64,000 bases of DNA, taken from NCBI GenBank assembly GCA_012845835.1, contig JABAKD010000011.1:8494381-8558380 (forward strand). The letters are read 5' to 3'. The first letter of the stretch is position 1. Every line of letters starts with the position of its first letter. A model generated the notes under the pieces. It did no database searches. It was not told the DNA's origin and saw only the letters and a program-made list of their open reading frames with translations. Position numbers and translations under genes: made by a program. Origin of the DNA: Undaria pinnatifida (lineage: Eukaryota > Sar > Phaeophyceae > Laminariales > Alariaceae). Below are positions 45,775 through 55,892 of the stretch, piece by piece.

Positions 45775-48507
45775 CTGATCAACACCAACACCAACACCAA
45801 CAAAACAGCCACAACACCAACAGTCGCTCACCCCCCCGGCTTGAGCACCCTCGTCATCTCCTCGATGTATTTTCCCTTGTCGGGCATGTGCTCGCCGCTC
45901 TCGCAGGCCCAGACCAGGTCGAAGGAGTTGTCTTCGAAGCTCATGTCCAAGGCGTTGGTCACCTGGAACTTGGCGTTCGGCACGCCCTGCTCTGAAGCCA
46001 GCTGCGTCGCGCGCTTCACCTGTTTACCACCGAAGGGTTTTGGGAAGAAAAGCAGGCCATAGAAGAGGGGGGGGGGGGGGGGGTTGACGGAACACAAGAT
46101 GGAAGTATAGACTATATATATACTACTTGCAGTAAAAACACAGGCAACAGAAGCTACGAACAAAACAAACATCACCTGCATGGGCACGGCAGCACTCTCT
46201 TCTGGGCAGAGTGTTCAGTATAGAGTGCAGAATACAGCATATACTCTCTCCGTTACAATAAAAAGCCTTAGAACATATTCGTAGACTACCCAGACAGCGT
46301 GGACTGACTATTATAACACACTAGGTTATCCTCTCTAATCAGCATGGTCTCAAGAATAGCCGACTGAGCAGCATACAGCTATTAATGGTAGTGGGTTAGC
46401 TTTTCCAATCAACGGAGTCGGAGTAGCACGCAAGCAGTGTATAAGCTATCCCTACTTTTGGTTTCGTTCTGTATGGTTTTGGTTCTAGTTTTTCGGGCTT
46501 CTGGTGAGGTTCGGTTTGGGTTGTATCAATTCTTCTGTCTAGAGGGAGTCTTACGAATACAGCGGCCTATCCCGATTTAAGAGTCCCTCGGAACAGGCCA
46601 GTGATCCCGCTGGCCCGCTCTCATCTCCATGCCGCTCTTACCTCAGATTGGGTATCATGTAGCTTTTGGTATAGGCGTCTCAAACATGTCGGTTGACGGC
46701 ACTCTTGACTTTTGACCGACAACCGTCAAGGACCGCTCCATACTAAAATCAGTATATTTACGTCTAAAGAAGCCCTGACGTGACAAAATTATCATTTAGA
46801 CCGTCAACATACACCTTTGGTCACAAGGCGTGACAAGCCGATTTGACTGCTCTTAACCCCTTCAGAGACCCCAACACCCCTCCTTATACTAAATTCAAGC
46901 GATTTTGCTCCCGAAACCGGGTTTTCCGTTGTGAAGGCGTTACGCCCGTTCTCTCTTATTATGGATGCTCTTAAATCGAGTACCCCGTACCTGCTTCGGG
47001 CTGAGCGTGATACCGGTAACGCTAGTCTCCGGCCCGAGCTTCTTGGCAAGGTAGCGCGATGTACCCCCCACGCCGCAGCCAACGTCTAGCACCGTCTTCG
47101 GGCTCTTGTCCGTCCCAGCCTCGACACCCCCCCACTTGGCCATCTCGTCGATGAAGTCGTACTTTGCTTGGATGAAGTTCTTGCGGAAGGCCCCCTGTTT
47201 TCGTGGGGAGTTGCAGGGGGAGGGAGGGATCGGGGCGGGGGGGGGGGGGGGGGGGGAGGACGGAGGGAGGGAGGGAGGGAGGGAGGAAGATTGCCTACCT
47301 CACCACAGCACCGTAACCTTTTGAGCTTGAAGCTCGCCCCCCCCAACTTCTTTTGAAGGAGAGTCACGCTCGAAATATAGAGCATCAGACAGACGAGACA
47401 CAAAAGAGAAAAAGAGAGCAAAACACATAAATTCGTTCAACTTGTTTCAGCGGGGTAGCTCGCCCCTCGACGAAAAAGCCACACCAATGACACGAACGCC
47501 GAAAATTCGAAAACTACGTGGGTAAGACACGGTGCGCGGTGCCACAAATACCTTCTTCCTCTCCTCATCGTTGTAGTAACCAAGGTGGATGTGCTCTCCC
47601 CAGTAGCTCTCCAAAATACCGTCCTGGGGCGTCACGAGATGAAACAAGAAAAACACAAGACACTTTAATTGATGGAGAACGTTTTACGCTTCTACCACTG
47701 CAAAAAAAAAAAAGATCCCACACTAACTTCAAGCTGTTTTCCAGCGAAACAAATGGGTGCAATTTCACAGGGGTTAAGAACAACAATAACAAGACGAAAA
47801 AAAAAAAACACGCGGGTTGATGCTGACGGTGGCGGCGATAGGGTTTGATACACAGGCATGCCTACAACAATTAACGCCGCAGACCATGATCATCGGTCGA
47901 ATCCCTCGTCCAAAGCACGACCGTCCCTCTTCCGCCTACGGAGCAACCCCCCCCCTTCCCCCGTCCCATCTTAAATACTCCAAAATTTTCTCACACCAAA
48001 GAGATTTTTGTCCCCTCTCCCCCTCCCGCCGAAAATAATCGATTTTTTCCCCCGGTTGTCGGGCTCTCACGACTCTGATTTTTCCACGAAATCGGGCCAC
48101 GCCTTACCTCAACATACCATTAACCATACCCATCCACCCTCCACGACAAACACGCCCAAACAGCTTTACGAATCACAGGCTTCATTCAGCCTTCTTTCGC
48201 CCCCCTCTTGGATGCATGCCGCCAACCGAACATCCTTCCACCCCTCCCCCCTCCGCCCTAATCTGACCCTTATCCCCTTTCCCCTTCCCTTCACCCCCCT
48301 CCCCCCCCTCCATTCCCCCCTCATATCCCCCATCTAAACCCTGACACCCACCTCCGTCCAAGCGTCGTACTCGTTGCCTACGGTGTTGGCCTCGGCGTCG
48401 TACGGCCTCGAGGGCGTGTCGAGGACTTTCAGCGCGACGGCCGCCAGAACCCCGACCGCCGCCACCGCCACCCCTACAACGGCAGTCCGCCGAGTAAGAA
48501 TGCCTCC
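40853..48507 (-). CDS. VTE4: gamma-tocopherol methyltransferase (seven exons; possible extra first exon at 50579-50653)
   Basis: The enzyme methylates gamma-tocopherol with S-adenosylmethionine to give alpha-tocopherol, normally at plastid membranes. Exons on the minus strand: 48507-48352, 47623-47552, 47194-46991, 46019-45832, 44746-44623, 43641-43548, 41178-40853 (TAG). All join GT-AG and keep one frame (387 codons). With the upstream exon counted, a hydrophobic segment lies at ~33-53, then 'YWGEHIHLGYY' (84-94), SAM motif I 'VLDVGCGVGGTSRYLAKKLG' (136-155), 'ESGEHMPDK' (209-217), 'ATWCQRDN' (237-244) and 'IWVGVVNPWPW' (305-315). 'WGEHIH' and 'ESGEHMPDK' are hallmarks of this family rather than of sterol methyltransferases. 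The last ~60 residues are a Glu/Ala/Gly-rich tail not typical of the plant enzyme. Introns carry many repeats, described separately. A related methyltransferase specificity cannot be excluded. Confidence 0.88.
41195..41665 (+). repeat. Tandem array in intron 7, ~110-140-bp unit 'CATGGTTTTGATC...GTCGAGGGGGC'
   Basis: Units start at about 41195, 41285, 41462 and 41603, with a degenerate one near 41355. Each pairs 'CATGGTTTTGATC' with a 'GGAGA(C/T)(A/G)(C/T)CGAG' and a G-rich tail. The first unit begins about 17 bases from the exon 8 acceptor, so the array forms the C-rich end of the intron on the gene strand. Confidence 0.75.
41670..42105 (-). repeat. Interspersed repeat, long copy (family of 9361-9830)
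   Basis: Same order of landmarks as 9361-9830 over about 430 bases, located in intron 7 of the methyltransferase gene. A shorter opposite-strand copy is at 42980-43160, and another at 40073-40230 just downstream of the gene. Confidence 0.75.
43685..43960 (+). repeat. 'GAGCGAGAAC' purine decamer array in intron 6
   Basis: Irregular repeats of GAGCGAGAA(C/T)GAGC. On the gene (minus) strand this is a ~275-base CT-rich stretch ending about 40 bases before the exon 7 acceptor, effectively a giant polypyrimidine tract. ORFs on either strand here are repeat products. Confidence 0.8.
44200..44520 (+). repeat. Direct duplication (~150 bp) in intron 6
   Basis: Copy 1 (about 44200-44340) and copy 2 (about 44366-44520) share 'GACATCTTTG-TGTTCCGACG', 'TTCAGTCAGTCAGAAATACTTTG' and 'GATACCTCTATCGTAGTACGCG', each followed by a poly-C run. 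Copy 2 has an extra 12-base internal duplication. Confidence 0.85.
45541..45776 (+). repeat. (CAA)n array with a retroposon-like leader, in intron 5
   Basis: The leader 'CTGTCCTGTGATTGG...CGAGCTAATGTGAGA' precedes about 58 CAA/CAG triplets (45600-45776). Similar leaders precede CAA/AAC repeats at 50028-50092 and 60845-60895, the latter at the end of a LINE 3' region, so the microsatellite probably grew from a retroposon tail. Poly-Gln/Thr/Cys/Val/Leu frames here are artefacts. Confidence 0.8.
47210..47284. repeat. Poly-G/GGGA tract (C-rich on the gene strand) before exon 4
   Basis: About 18 G followed by (GGGA)n on plus. On the methyltransferase strand it is a C-rich stretch ending near the exon 4 acceptor at 47195. 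Confidence 0.85.
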
Positions 48508-48720
48508 CTGCAAACAAGCCAGGGAACGAGTGACCAGAGGTGGGGGAGAGGAGCGGTTGGGTTGGGTTGGGCTGGGCTGGATTGGGTTGGTAGGGGGTGG
48601 GGTTACGAAGAAATATACCCATTTCATATACATATGTGAAACCACGGGCTAGATGAAGAGGCAGTCCGCCGAGTAAGAAAGCCTCCCCCCAATAAGCCAG
48701 GGGAACGGGTGACCAGAGTT
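48481..48720. repeat. Partial duplication of the exon 2 5' end and splice acceptor
   Basis: 48481-48540 ('GCAGTCCGCCGAGTAAGAA', 'GCCTCCC', 'AAGCCAGGG-AACG-GTGACCAGAG') recurs at 48661-48720. The second copy lacks the CAG acceptor of the real one, its place being taken by a run of G on the gene strand. Confidence 0.75.
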
Positions 48721-48724
48721 AGGG

Positions 48725-48812
48725 CGTGTGTATCTCATGTGACGCATGGCCGTTATTCTTAGGGCCATATACATGCGACGCATGGCCGTTGTCCTTAGGG
48801 CCATATACTCAC
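48725..48812 (+). repeat. Two-copy tandem repeat 'GTGACGCATGGCCGTTRT'
   Basis: Two ~43-base units, each 'GACGCATGGCCGTT' plus 'CTTAGGGCCATATAC'. Confidence 0.8.
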
Positions 48813-50010
48813 TTTTCGTTCCCCCTGCCGCCTCGGTAAGGCATGCCGCGAAGCATGCCCTAGCAGGCTTGTAGCGAGTGGGGGGGGGTCTTTAAGGCGG
48901 GTGTAAGGCCGGACTCACCCTCAAGGAATGATACCTTCTTGCTGCTGCGTGTCGCCGCGAGGCTTAGGCGTGGCGGTAGAGTTGGGTCGTACGTGGTGCG
49001 TTAGGCATGGTCACCTACAATTCGCGCGTCTTTTTAGGCAGCAGCGGCGGAGCAGCAACGCTTAATCGGGATTCTCGTACGCGGAGGCAGGCGCCACCAC
49101 GAGCCACGCTACGGCGCAGTCTCGGTTTGCGTGGAGGGAACTGCGCCGGCAGGAGGCTGGATTCGACGACAAAGGAGGAGGGCGACTGGCCGTCGACGGG
49201 CGGGGAAGGGACGGATTAAACTCTCCCTGAACGATAATTCTTGTTTTTCAGATCAGCACCGCGAGCTGCGTGGAGCATTTTGTTTTTCTTGGGACGGGGG
49301 AAAAGGGGAACCGATTGGTATTGAGTGTGGACGAGAGCAAGTGCGAAGGAGCGGGCCGAGTGAGCTAAGGCGACGAGGCGGCCACGGAGAACCACAGCAG
49401 GAGGATGGCACACGGAGACCCACGACCCGCACGCACATCATCATCATGAGAGCAGCGATCGTCTTTTTTTCAGGGATATTTCAACGAGGCAGTAGTACAA
49501 CATGTTACTTACGTCCCTGATTTTTCAAGAGTTTGTAGAAGAGTTGTATACCCTTCATGGGGAACGACCCGCCGCAAATTTCAATTTTCAGGCACGGGCG
49601 TCGCAGCTGCGCTGCAAGCTGTCAAATAACTCGGGAAGGAGGGGCGATCATTGATATTTGTATCGTGGTTTTTGGTTCGATTGCTCTTGTTTCACTGCAT
49701 GCCCGCGGGTCGTCACTCTTACAGCACGCCAGGCAGCAGGCGCGTTCGTCTATACTCACGATTACCGTGCGGTTCGTGCGGTGAAGGCAGCCCAACCGCT
49801 GTAGTTTGTAGCCGCGAGTTGGTTAGTTGTGGGAACGGGGTAACTCTATGCTGTAGTTGAGTGGATACCCGCGGCCATGTGAGTTCAGATTGCACATTGG
49901 ACCTTTTCACTTGTGCGCCTTCTTCCGTATCGTGCGTTTTTAGGCGGGAAAGCGTGGTATTTCCCGGACGAATTTTGATTTCATTTGGTTTTTCGGATCT
50001 TCCTAGGACT
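48813..50010. other. Intron 1 of the methyltransferase gene or intergenic DNA
   Basis: No supported gene; only short frames, with the palindrome 'GGCATGCCGCGAAGCATGCC' at about 48839. If the first exon at 50579-50653 is wrong, this stretch holds the promoter and 5' end of the gene instead. Confidence 0.4.
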
Positions 50011-50027
50011 CTAGCACCTTGGTGTGA

Positions 50028-50150
50028 CCACGGACTCTAGATTTTTGACAAGAGTTAACGTGAGAAAACAACAACAACAACAACAACAACAACTCTCGCA
50101 TCCCTGTCGTGTCGGGACGGAGCACGTCGGATTTTCACCGACCAAGTCAA
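50028..50150 (+). repeat. Retroposon-like tail with (CAA)n, then a fragment of the interspersed repeat
   Basis: 'TGTGACCACGGACT' and 'GAGTTAACGTGAGA' precede a perfect (CAA)n run (50068-50092). 50095-50150 matches the 'CGGGACGGAGCACGTCGG' part of the 9361 family. Confidence 0.7.
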
Positions 50151-50578
50151 GGATAGAGGGGATATTCGTTCGCTTGCGGCGCGAGTGGTCAGGAAGAAAA
50201 TAACCCAAAACATTCACGCCTGGTGTACGTATACAACGCCATGTGCGGAATGACAAGGATCTGCGGACCTACAAAAAAGGGCCCAGTGAGTAGCCGAACT
50301 TGCTGCGGCTGTGGCTGTTGCTGCTGCAATTTGCGTGCTGCACGTACGAGTCCCTGCGTTTAAAATTCGGACACCTGCGTTTGAAATTCGGACACCAAAT
50401 TTATGATTCCCCAACCGAGCAATTGCCTAGCTGTAATAGTAACAATTCGTTGCCACCCCTCACTCCTTCCATCTGGAAAGGGGTAAATGCATCCCGCTGG
50501 CGAATCTCTCCCCCCCCCCCCCCCCCCCCACCCCCCCACCGGGGTTAGAGCTTCCCCCGAAGGAAAACTTAAACTCAC

Positions 50579-50653
50579 CGTAGCGATCGCCGCCCCGACC
50601 ACCCCGCTTCCAATCTTCCTCCCGACCCCGGCCCCGATCCCCACAATGCCCAT
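50579..50653 (-). CDS. VTE4: Probable first coding exon of the gamma-tocopherol methyltransferase
   Basis: ATG at 50653-50651 opens 25 codons (starting 'MGIVGIGAGVGRK') ending at a consensus donor (ACG|GTGAGT). The phase (0) fits exon 2 at 48507 exactly, and the joined sequence gives a basic-then-hydrophobic N-terminus plausible for plastid targeting. The frame is also open upstream to 50812 and reads Arg/Ser/Ala-rich like a transit peptide, without an ATG, so the true exon may start further up at a 3' splice site near 50813 ('TTTAACTACTAG'). The link to exon 2 spans 2.07 kb and is inferred from phase only. Confidence 0.45.
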
Positions 50654-51303
50654 CCTGGTGGATTCAGTGCAACTCCCGACGGCGGCAGCTTGGTTAGATA
50701 ATCGCCCCCCTCCTGCCACCGCGAGCGAAGATGGCCGCAGCCCCACGACTGACCGACCCGCCGCGAAATCCGTGCGTCTGATGCCCGCCGCGGCTCCGGG
50801 CGCCGCTAGTAGTTAAACAAAACGAAACAATTACCGGCAGACGGTCGCCAGTAGACAGCAGTCGACACACGATGAGCCGGTACAACAATGCATCGGTAAG
50901 CGCAATGTTAAAAGGTTTACAATTTCATACGTACAGCCATTGGTACTGTGTATCAATCACAACGGATCTATTACGACGAGTGCTGTGAGATGGGTGAGCT
51001 GCTGCTGTACACGGGTACAATAGTATTACTTAATACCTATTTACTCGCATGGAGGGTAAGAAGCCAACGAACTGACTTTCCAGGTACTCTTACCAGGAAT
51101 AAATTCCGGGGAGTGTTTTCTATGTCGAGACCCAAACGCGAAGGCAGTCAGATGTAAAGGCGCAGACCTCCCACATTACCGCACGCGACTAAACGACTAT
51201 CTGCTGTAAAACCTAGCACCGCTTTGAGTAGCCAGCCAATTACTTGTCGGCGGCGCATGGTATAGTCAGGGAACTCAAAACCTTGTTCATCATACTTCGA
51301 AGC

Positions 51304-51440
51304 GCAAAATATATTATAAAAATAAAAATACACTCCAGCTGTGAGATCGAAGATTTTGTCGAAACTCATCTTTGCAAGCTGTGTGTGATACTCCGATCGC
51401 ACGTATTACGGGTTGTGTGTCCTCATTAGGGATATAGGGT
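51304..51440 (-). repeat. 'FDLTA' repeat, short inverted copy
   Basis: Reverse complement of the last ~135 bases of the family; reads 'MSFDKIFDLTAGVYFYFYN' on the minus strand with ATG at about 51372. The upstream part of the family is missing. Confidence 0.85.
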
Positions 51441-51532
51441 ATACCTGGCACAGTCAGTGCAATGTTTACAGTGTGTCTGTCTTAGTAGTTCGAGACAGCA
51501 GATCTCGTCGCTCTCTCTAGGAGGCGCCGACA

Positions 51533-51645
51533 CGGACACTGGCTGTGCTGGATGTAGATGGGTCACTGGTTGTGCTGGATGTAGATGGGTCACTGGTTGT
51601 GCTGGATGTAGATGGGTCACTGGTTGTGCTGGATGTAGATGGGTG
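51533..51645 (+). repeat. 27-bp minisatellite, four units
   Basis: Unit 'TGTGCTGGATGTAGATGGG' plus TCACTGGT, near-perfect. The length is a multiple of three, so three frames per strand stay open through it, including 'VLDVDGSLV' repeated; I do not take this as a gene because the flanks have no coding features. Confidence 0.9.
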
Positions 51646-51899
51646 GAAACACCAGCGCAATATGAAGAACACACAGAACAGATCAGCACTAAATATTGCA
51701 ACAAGAAACAGGGTAATGAGAAGGGGAGGCCGGTATTTACAGGAGAACCATAAATCCGGGAGCCGCAATACTGAATTTAGTGTAGCACGCATCTCCTTAA
51801 CAAATACGAAACCCAGCCTGGGTCAGTTATTCACGTTTCTTATTAGCTGCCTTGTACCGCACTCGTGCATACCTGATACATAATATCAAGGTTGTGTTC

Positions 51900-52290
51900 T
51901 GTAGGGTACTCACAAACCATACCCGGGGTATCTACCCCGGGTATTACCCTACAAAGAACTTCTGTAACTTCTGTGAGGCATTTATATTTGTACGCGGAAC
52001 TTCTGTAAGTTCTGTATGATGGTCATACCCGTACCCGGGACTTCTGTGAGTTCTGTACGCCCGTGTCACAATACCCGGGGTACGGGTACAACATTTTCAT
52101 ACCTGCCGGGAAGTTCTGTGAGTTCTGTACGCCCATGCCACAATAACCGAAACTTCTGTGAGCTATGTAACACTTCCGTACCCGTACCCGGAACTTCTGT
52201 AAGTTCTTGAAGAACCCCATACCCTTACCCCAAACTTCTGTGACTTCTGTAAGACTGTAGCACACCCGGGGTACGGGTATACCCTTCACA
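51900..52290 (+). repeat. 'GAACTTCTGTGAGTTCTGTA' dispersed repeat array, copy 1
   Basis: Irregular alternation of 'ACTTCTGTGAGTTCTGTACG', 'CCGTACCCGG', 'GTGCCACAATACCCGGGG' and 'TACGGGTA'. A second array of the same phrases lies at 57190-57760. CCCGGGG/CCCCGGG palindromes occur within. Confidence 0.85.
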
Positions 52291-52784
52291 CAATACCCGA
52301 GTGCTGGTGAGGACTAGGGCCGATGGCGTTGCAATGTTGATGGTATGCATTATGACGTCATGTCTGGTCCGCTACACTCAACCACACACCACACCAACAC
52401 AAAATTATGAATTACAATGCACACACAAACGAACACCCTTGGTATAATAGCAGTTGTACTGTCTGACTATTAGTACTCGCCTGTTCCCATTCGGTATATG
52501 ATACTCGTAGTCCAACACAGCAGTTGGAACTGACTTCTACCCGTCATGCGTCACTTCGTACGTACGTATGATATGACACACTTCACATACTCACACTCGT
52601 GCTCTTGGGCCAATTCTTCCGTACGTACATTTTTTTTTGGGGGGGGGAGTAGCCGACTTTTATTCTCGAATGCCGTATTAATATTAACATAGTAGACTAC
52701 TAGTAATACTCTGTATTCGTACTCCTCCCGACACCAAAGCGGAGAAAAAACAAAATAAACCACTTACCACATATGCGCTTCCTC

Positions 52785-53482
52785 TCGCTTAAACGCCCCA
52801 CCTAATATCGAAATCCGCCAGAGTAATAAACACTTGCCACGCCCTGGATACCGCTTCGTTATCTTTTTAGAGCCGTCCATGCCGCTGCTGCAATTCCCAC
52901 CCACCCCCACCCCCAACGCCCCCTCCTTTCCCACCACGCGCACTATCGCCTAGACCTAGCACCACGCGTATAGCAAACCCCTACATCTATGCGACCTAAA
53001 GCCCTCCCCCCCCGCCCCCCGCTTCCCCCGCCACATTCCCCCCCCCTCCCCCACAAGAAGGATTTATAGTTTCCACGCACAAATTGACCTGCCCCACCCG
53101 TCCCCTCCCCCCCCTCCCCCCCTCCCGCCCCCCTTTTGATCAAAATCAGGCCCCCACGTCCTTAAAAACTCCGCCCTCTCCTCACCGGGTATTCGGCGTA
53201 CAGGATTCGCTTGATAAACTGATGCATTTCCTTTCACAGCTGTCAGATTTTGTCCCCCTCAGAAACGGGTTTTATAGTTTCCGCGCACAGACTGCCTAAC
53301 ATCACCCTGTTCACCCTGATAGCTACACTGTAGTTGAAAGGGGGGTCGCCGACCTATATCCTTAATGAGGACACACAACCCGTAATACGCGCGATCGGAG
53401 TATCACACACAGCTTGCAAAGATGAGTTTCGACAAAATCTTCGATCTCACAGCTGGAGTGTATTTTTATTTTTATAATATGA
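52785..53482 (+). repeat. Composite poly-C / 'FDLTA' repeat, copy 2
   Basis: Same order of landmarks as 28010-29165, shortened in the middle. The terminal block 53237-53482 encodes 'MSFDKIFDLTAGVYFYFYN' (ATG at 53422). Confidence 0.85.
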
Positions 53483-53562
53483 TAGAGCAGTATAAGTGGA
53501 AACTGCAGCAGTAATACATTTAGAAAACATATGTGGCGTGAGATCTAGCTCAAAATTCCCCA

Positions 53563-54100
53563 CTCGAAGTAAAAATACCAACACCAACCATTAGTGGAGA
53601 AAAACAAAACATATACGTAGACTACATATATATATATATATTTAAAAAACAAAAGAATAGGCCCCCTCCCATTAAAAAACTCACGCACATAGTATATTAC
53701 AAGTAAGTACCAACAACGCAGCATGCATATATGAGTATTGACCCGAAATTCGTCGAACTCACTGATGACGTCATATATTTATAAAATACCAACACCAACC
53801 ATTATAGTGGAGAAAAACAAAAACATATACCTGGTATAGACTAGATATTATAAAAATTAAAATACACTCCAGCTGTGAGATCGAATATTTTGCCGAAACT
53901 CAAAACTCGTCTTTGCAAGCTGTGTGTGATACTCCGATACACCTGGTATATATTGAACAAAAGAATAGGACCTCTGCCATTAAGAGAAAACTCACTCACA
54001 TAGTATAATACAAGTACCAACAACGCAGCTTGCAAATATGAGTATTGACCCGAAATTCATCGAACTCACGGATGACGTCCTAAAAACATTTTTGTAAAAC
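53563..54100 (+). repeat. ~205-bp repeat units with 'DPKF(V/I)ELTDDV' core (same family as 7280-7715)
   Basis: 'AAATACCAACACCAACCATT', 'GTGGAGAAAAACAAAA', a TA-rich stretch, 'AAAAGAATAGG', 'CATTAA-AAAACTCAC' and 'TACCAACAACGCAGC' recur (53565, 53784, 53960). An inverted 'FDLTA' fragment is embedded at 53849-53940. Units are direct and incomplete. Confidence 0.8.
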
Positions 54101-54139
54101 TCATATTTTCCCGTATCGCTGCGCTCCCCATGGAAATAT

Positions 54140-54880
54140 TATTATTATAAAAATTAAAATACACTCCAGCTGTGAGATCGAAGATTTCGTCGAAACTCAT
54201 CTTTGCAAGCTGTGTGTGATACTCCGATCGCGCGCATTACGAGTTGTGTGTCCTCATTAAGGATATAGGTCGGCGACTCCCCTTACAGCTACAGTGTAGC
54301 TATCAGGGTCAACAGGATGATTTTAGTCAGTCTGTGCGCGGAAACTATAAAACCCGTTTCTGAGGGGGACAAAATCTGACAGCTGTGAAGGCAAAGGGGG
54401 GGCCTGGTTTTGATCAAAAGCGAGCGGGTTTGGAGGGGGGCGGGGGGGGGGGGGGGGGGGGAAAGGGCAATTTGTGCATGTAAACTATAAATCCTTTTGA
54501 GGGGATAAATCTGACGGTTTTGGCACCAGTATATTATTGGGGGCGGGGGGGGGGGGGGGGGGGGGTTGGCGCGGGGGGGGGGGGGGGGGGCAGCTCGATA
54601 TGTGCCTGGAAACTATACATTATTTTGAGGGGATAAATGTGACATTTTTGGAAATAATACATCAGTTTATCGTGTATATTCTGGGGTAAGTCGTACAATC
54701 AGTGAGTAAAGAGAGGGTGGAGTGTTCGAGGGGGTGGGGTTGGGATGGGTTGGGGGGGGAGGGTGGGGGGTGGGGGCGGGGGCGGGGGGCGGGGGGGGGG
54801 GGGGAAAGGGCTTTAGGTGAGGGGTTTGTTATACGTGTGGTGCTAGGTCTAGGCGAAGGTGCGGGTATTATTATATACCA
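54140..54880 (-). repeat. Composite poly-C / 'FDLTA' repeat, copy 3 (inverted)
   Basis: Reverse complement of the order at 28010-29165, including poly-G runs at 54441-54461, 54545-54565 and 54573-54590. With copy 2 it forms an inverted pair about 660 bases apart. Confidence 0.85.
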
Positions 54881-54899
54881 CGTACCAGGTATGTATTAT

Positions 54900-55320
54900 A
54901 TTAGTGGTGATCATTGATTTCTCTTTACGAGTACATGTTTTTTTTCTCGGTTGGAAGGATTTCGGGCTTGCCATATTTCTTTATACTATTGAACAAGGGC
55001 TCCGCTTCGCGGGCGGCTGACGCCGTCCGCTACGCTCGCGGAAGGAAGAACACAACTAAACGTGAAGGCGGCAGAAAGAAGAGGCCCATGACTTGGTGCA
55101 TCCAATTATTTGATCATGCCAAGAGCTGCTTCATACGCAGAGCTGATTTCCCTGTGCTTTGTTGTGTGTGCTTGTTGGCGATGTCACGTTCTGATCGCTA
55201 GTACGGGTGTATTTGTCGAATAAAACAAAAGGGGGACTGAGCAAGGACTGAGAGAGGACAAATAACTAAAAGCGAAAAAAAATACGAGTACACACGCACA
55301 TACATACATACCGGTCGGTA
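54900..55320. other. Anonymous sequence
   Basis: One 95-codon frame (54914-55201) without recognisable features. 'CCGCTTCGCGGGCGG' and 'CCGCTACGCTCGCGG' are short hairpins. Confidence 0.35.
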
Positions 55321-55322
55321 CC

Positions 55323-55892
55323 GGCTGGGCGGAGCTGAGCTGATGATGATTTAGAACCAGCCTGGAATAATCAGGATGGGACCTCTTCTGGTACAATGAA
55401 CGCTTCGTGCAACTAAATAAAAAAAACGGGGAGGAAGAAATCAAACAAAAGCTGGGCCGTTCCGCAACCAACGAGAGGAGGCGGTGTCCAGGTAGTAGGC
55501 TGCTGGGCTATAGCTGGGCTGGGTTGAGCTGTGCGAGCAACTTCTTGTGATTGAACATATAGTGCCTGGTACGTACAGCAGTAGTACCGGTGGTATGACA
55601 CTTCGAATAACAACACCGAACAGCATCGCACAGCAGTACCGCACTGCACGGCATGGCACACCAGGGCACGCCAGGGACCGTCACTGCACGGCGCTGCGCT
55701 GCTGGGCGCTGCTGGGCGGAGCTGAGCTGATGATGTTTAGAGCCAACCAAAAATCATAAGGATGGGGTCTCTTCTGGTATAATGAACGCTTCGTGCAACT
55801 AACTACTCGTACAAAAAAACGGGAAGGAAGAAATCAAAGAAAAGCTGGGCCGTTCCGCAAGTAACAAGAGGAGGCGGTGTCCAGGTAGTATG
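55323..55892 (+). repeat. Direct duplication of ~180 bp (55323-55498 and 55706-55892)
   Basis: Shared phrases: 'GGGCGGAGCTGAGCTGATGATG', 'ATGAACGCTTCGTGCAACTAA', 'GGAAGAAATCAAA', 'AAAGCTGGGCCGTTCCGCAA' and 'GAGGAGGCGGTGTCCAGGTAGTA'. The spacer contains further 'GGGCGCTGCTGGGC' partial repeats. Confidence 0.85.

Noticed and set aside
45537-45831. Poly-Val, poly-Leu and poly-Cys minus-strand ORFs and the overlapping plus-strand poly-Thr ORF
   Set aside because: All are readings of the (CAA)n array inside intron 5 of the methyltransferase gene.
48182-48622. 146-codon minus-strand ORF beginning before methyltransferase exon 2
   Set aside because: Wrong frame relative to the exon; the exon's phase-0 frame joins the downstream conserved exons.
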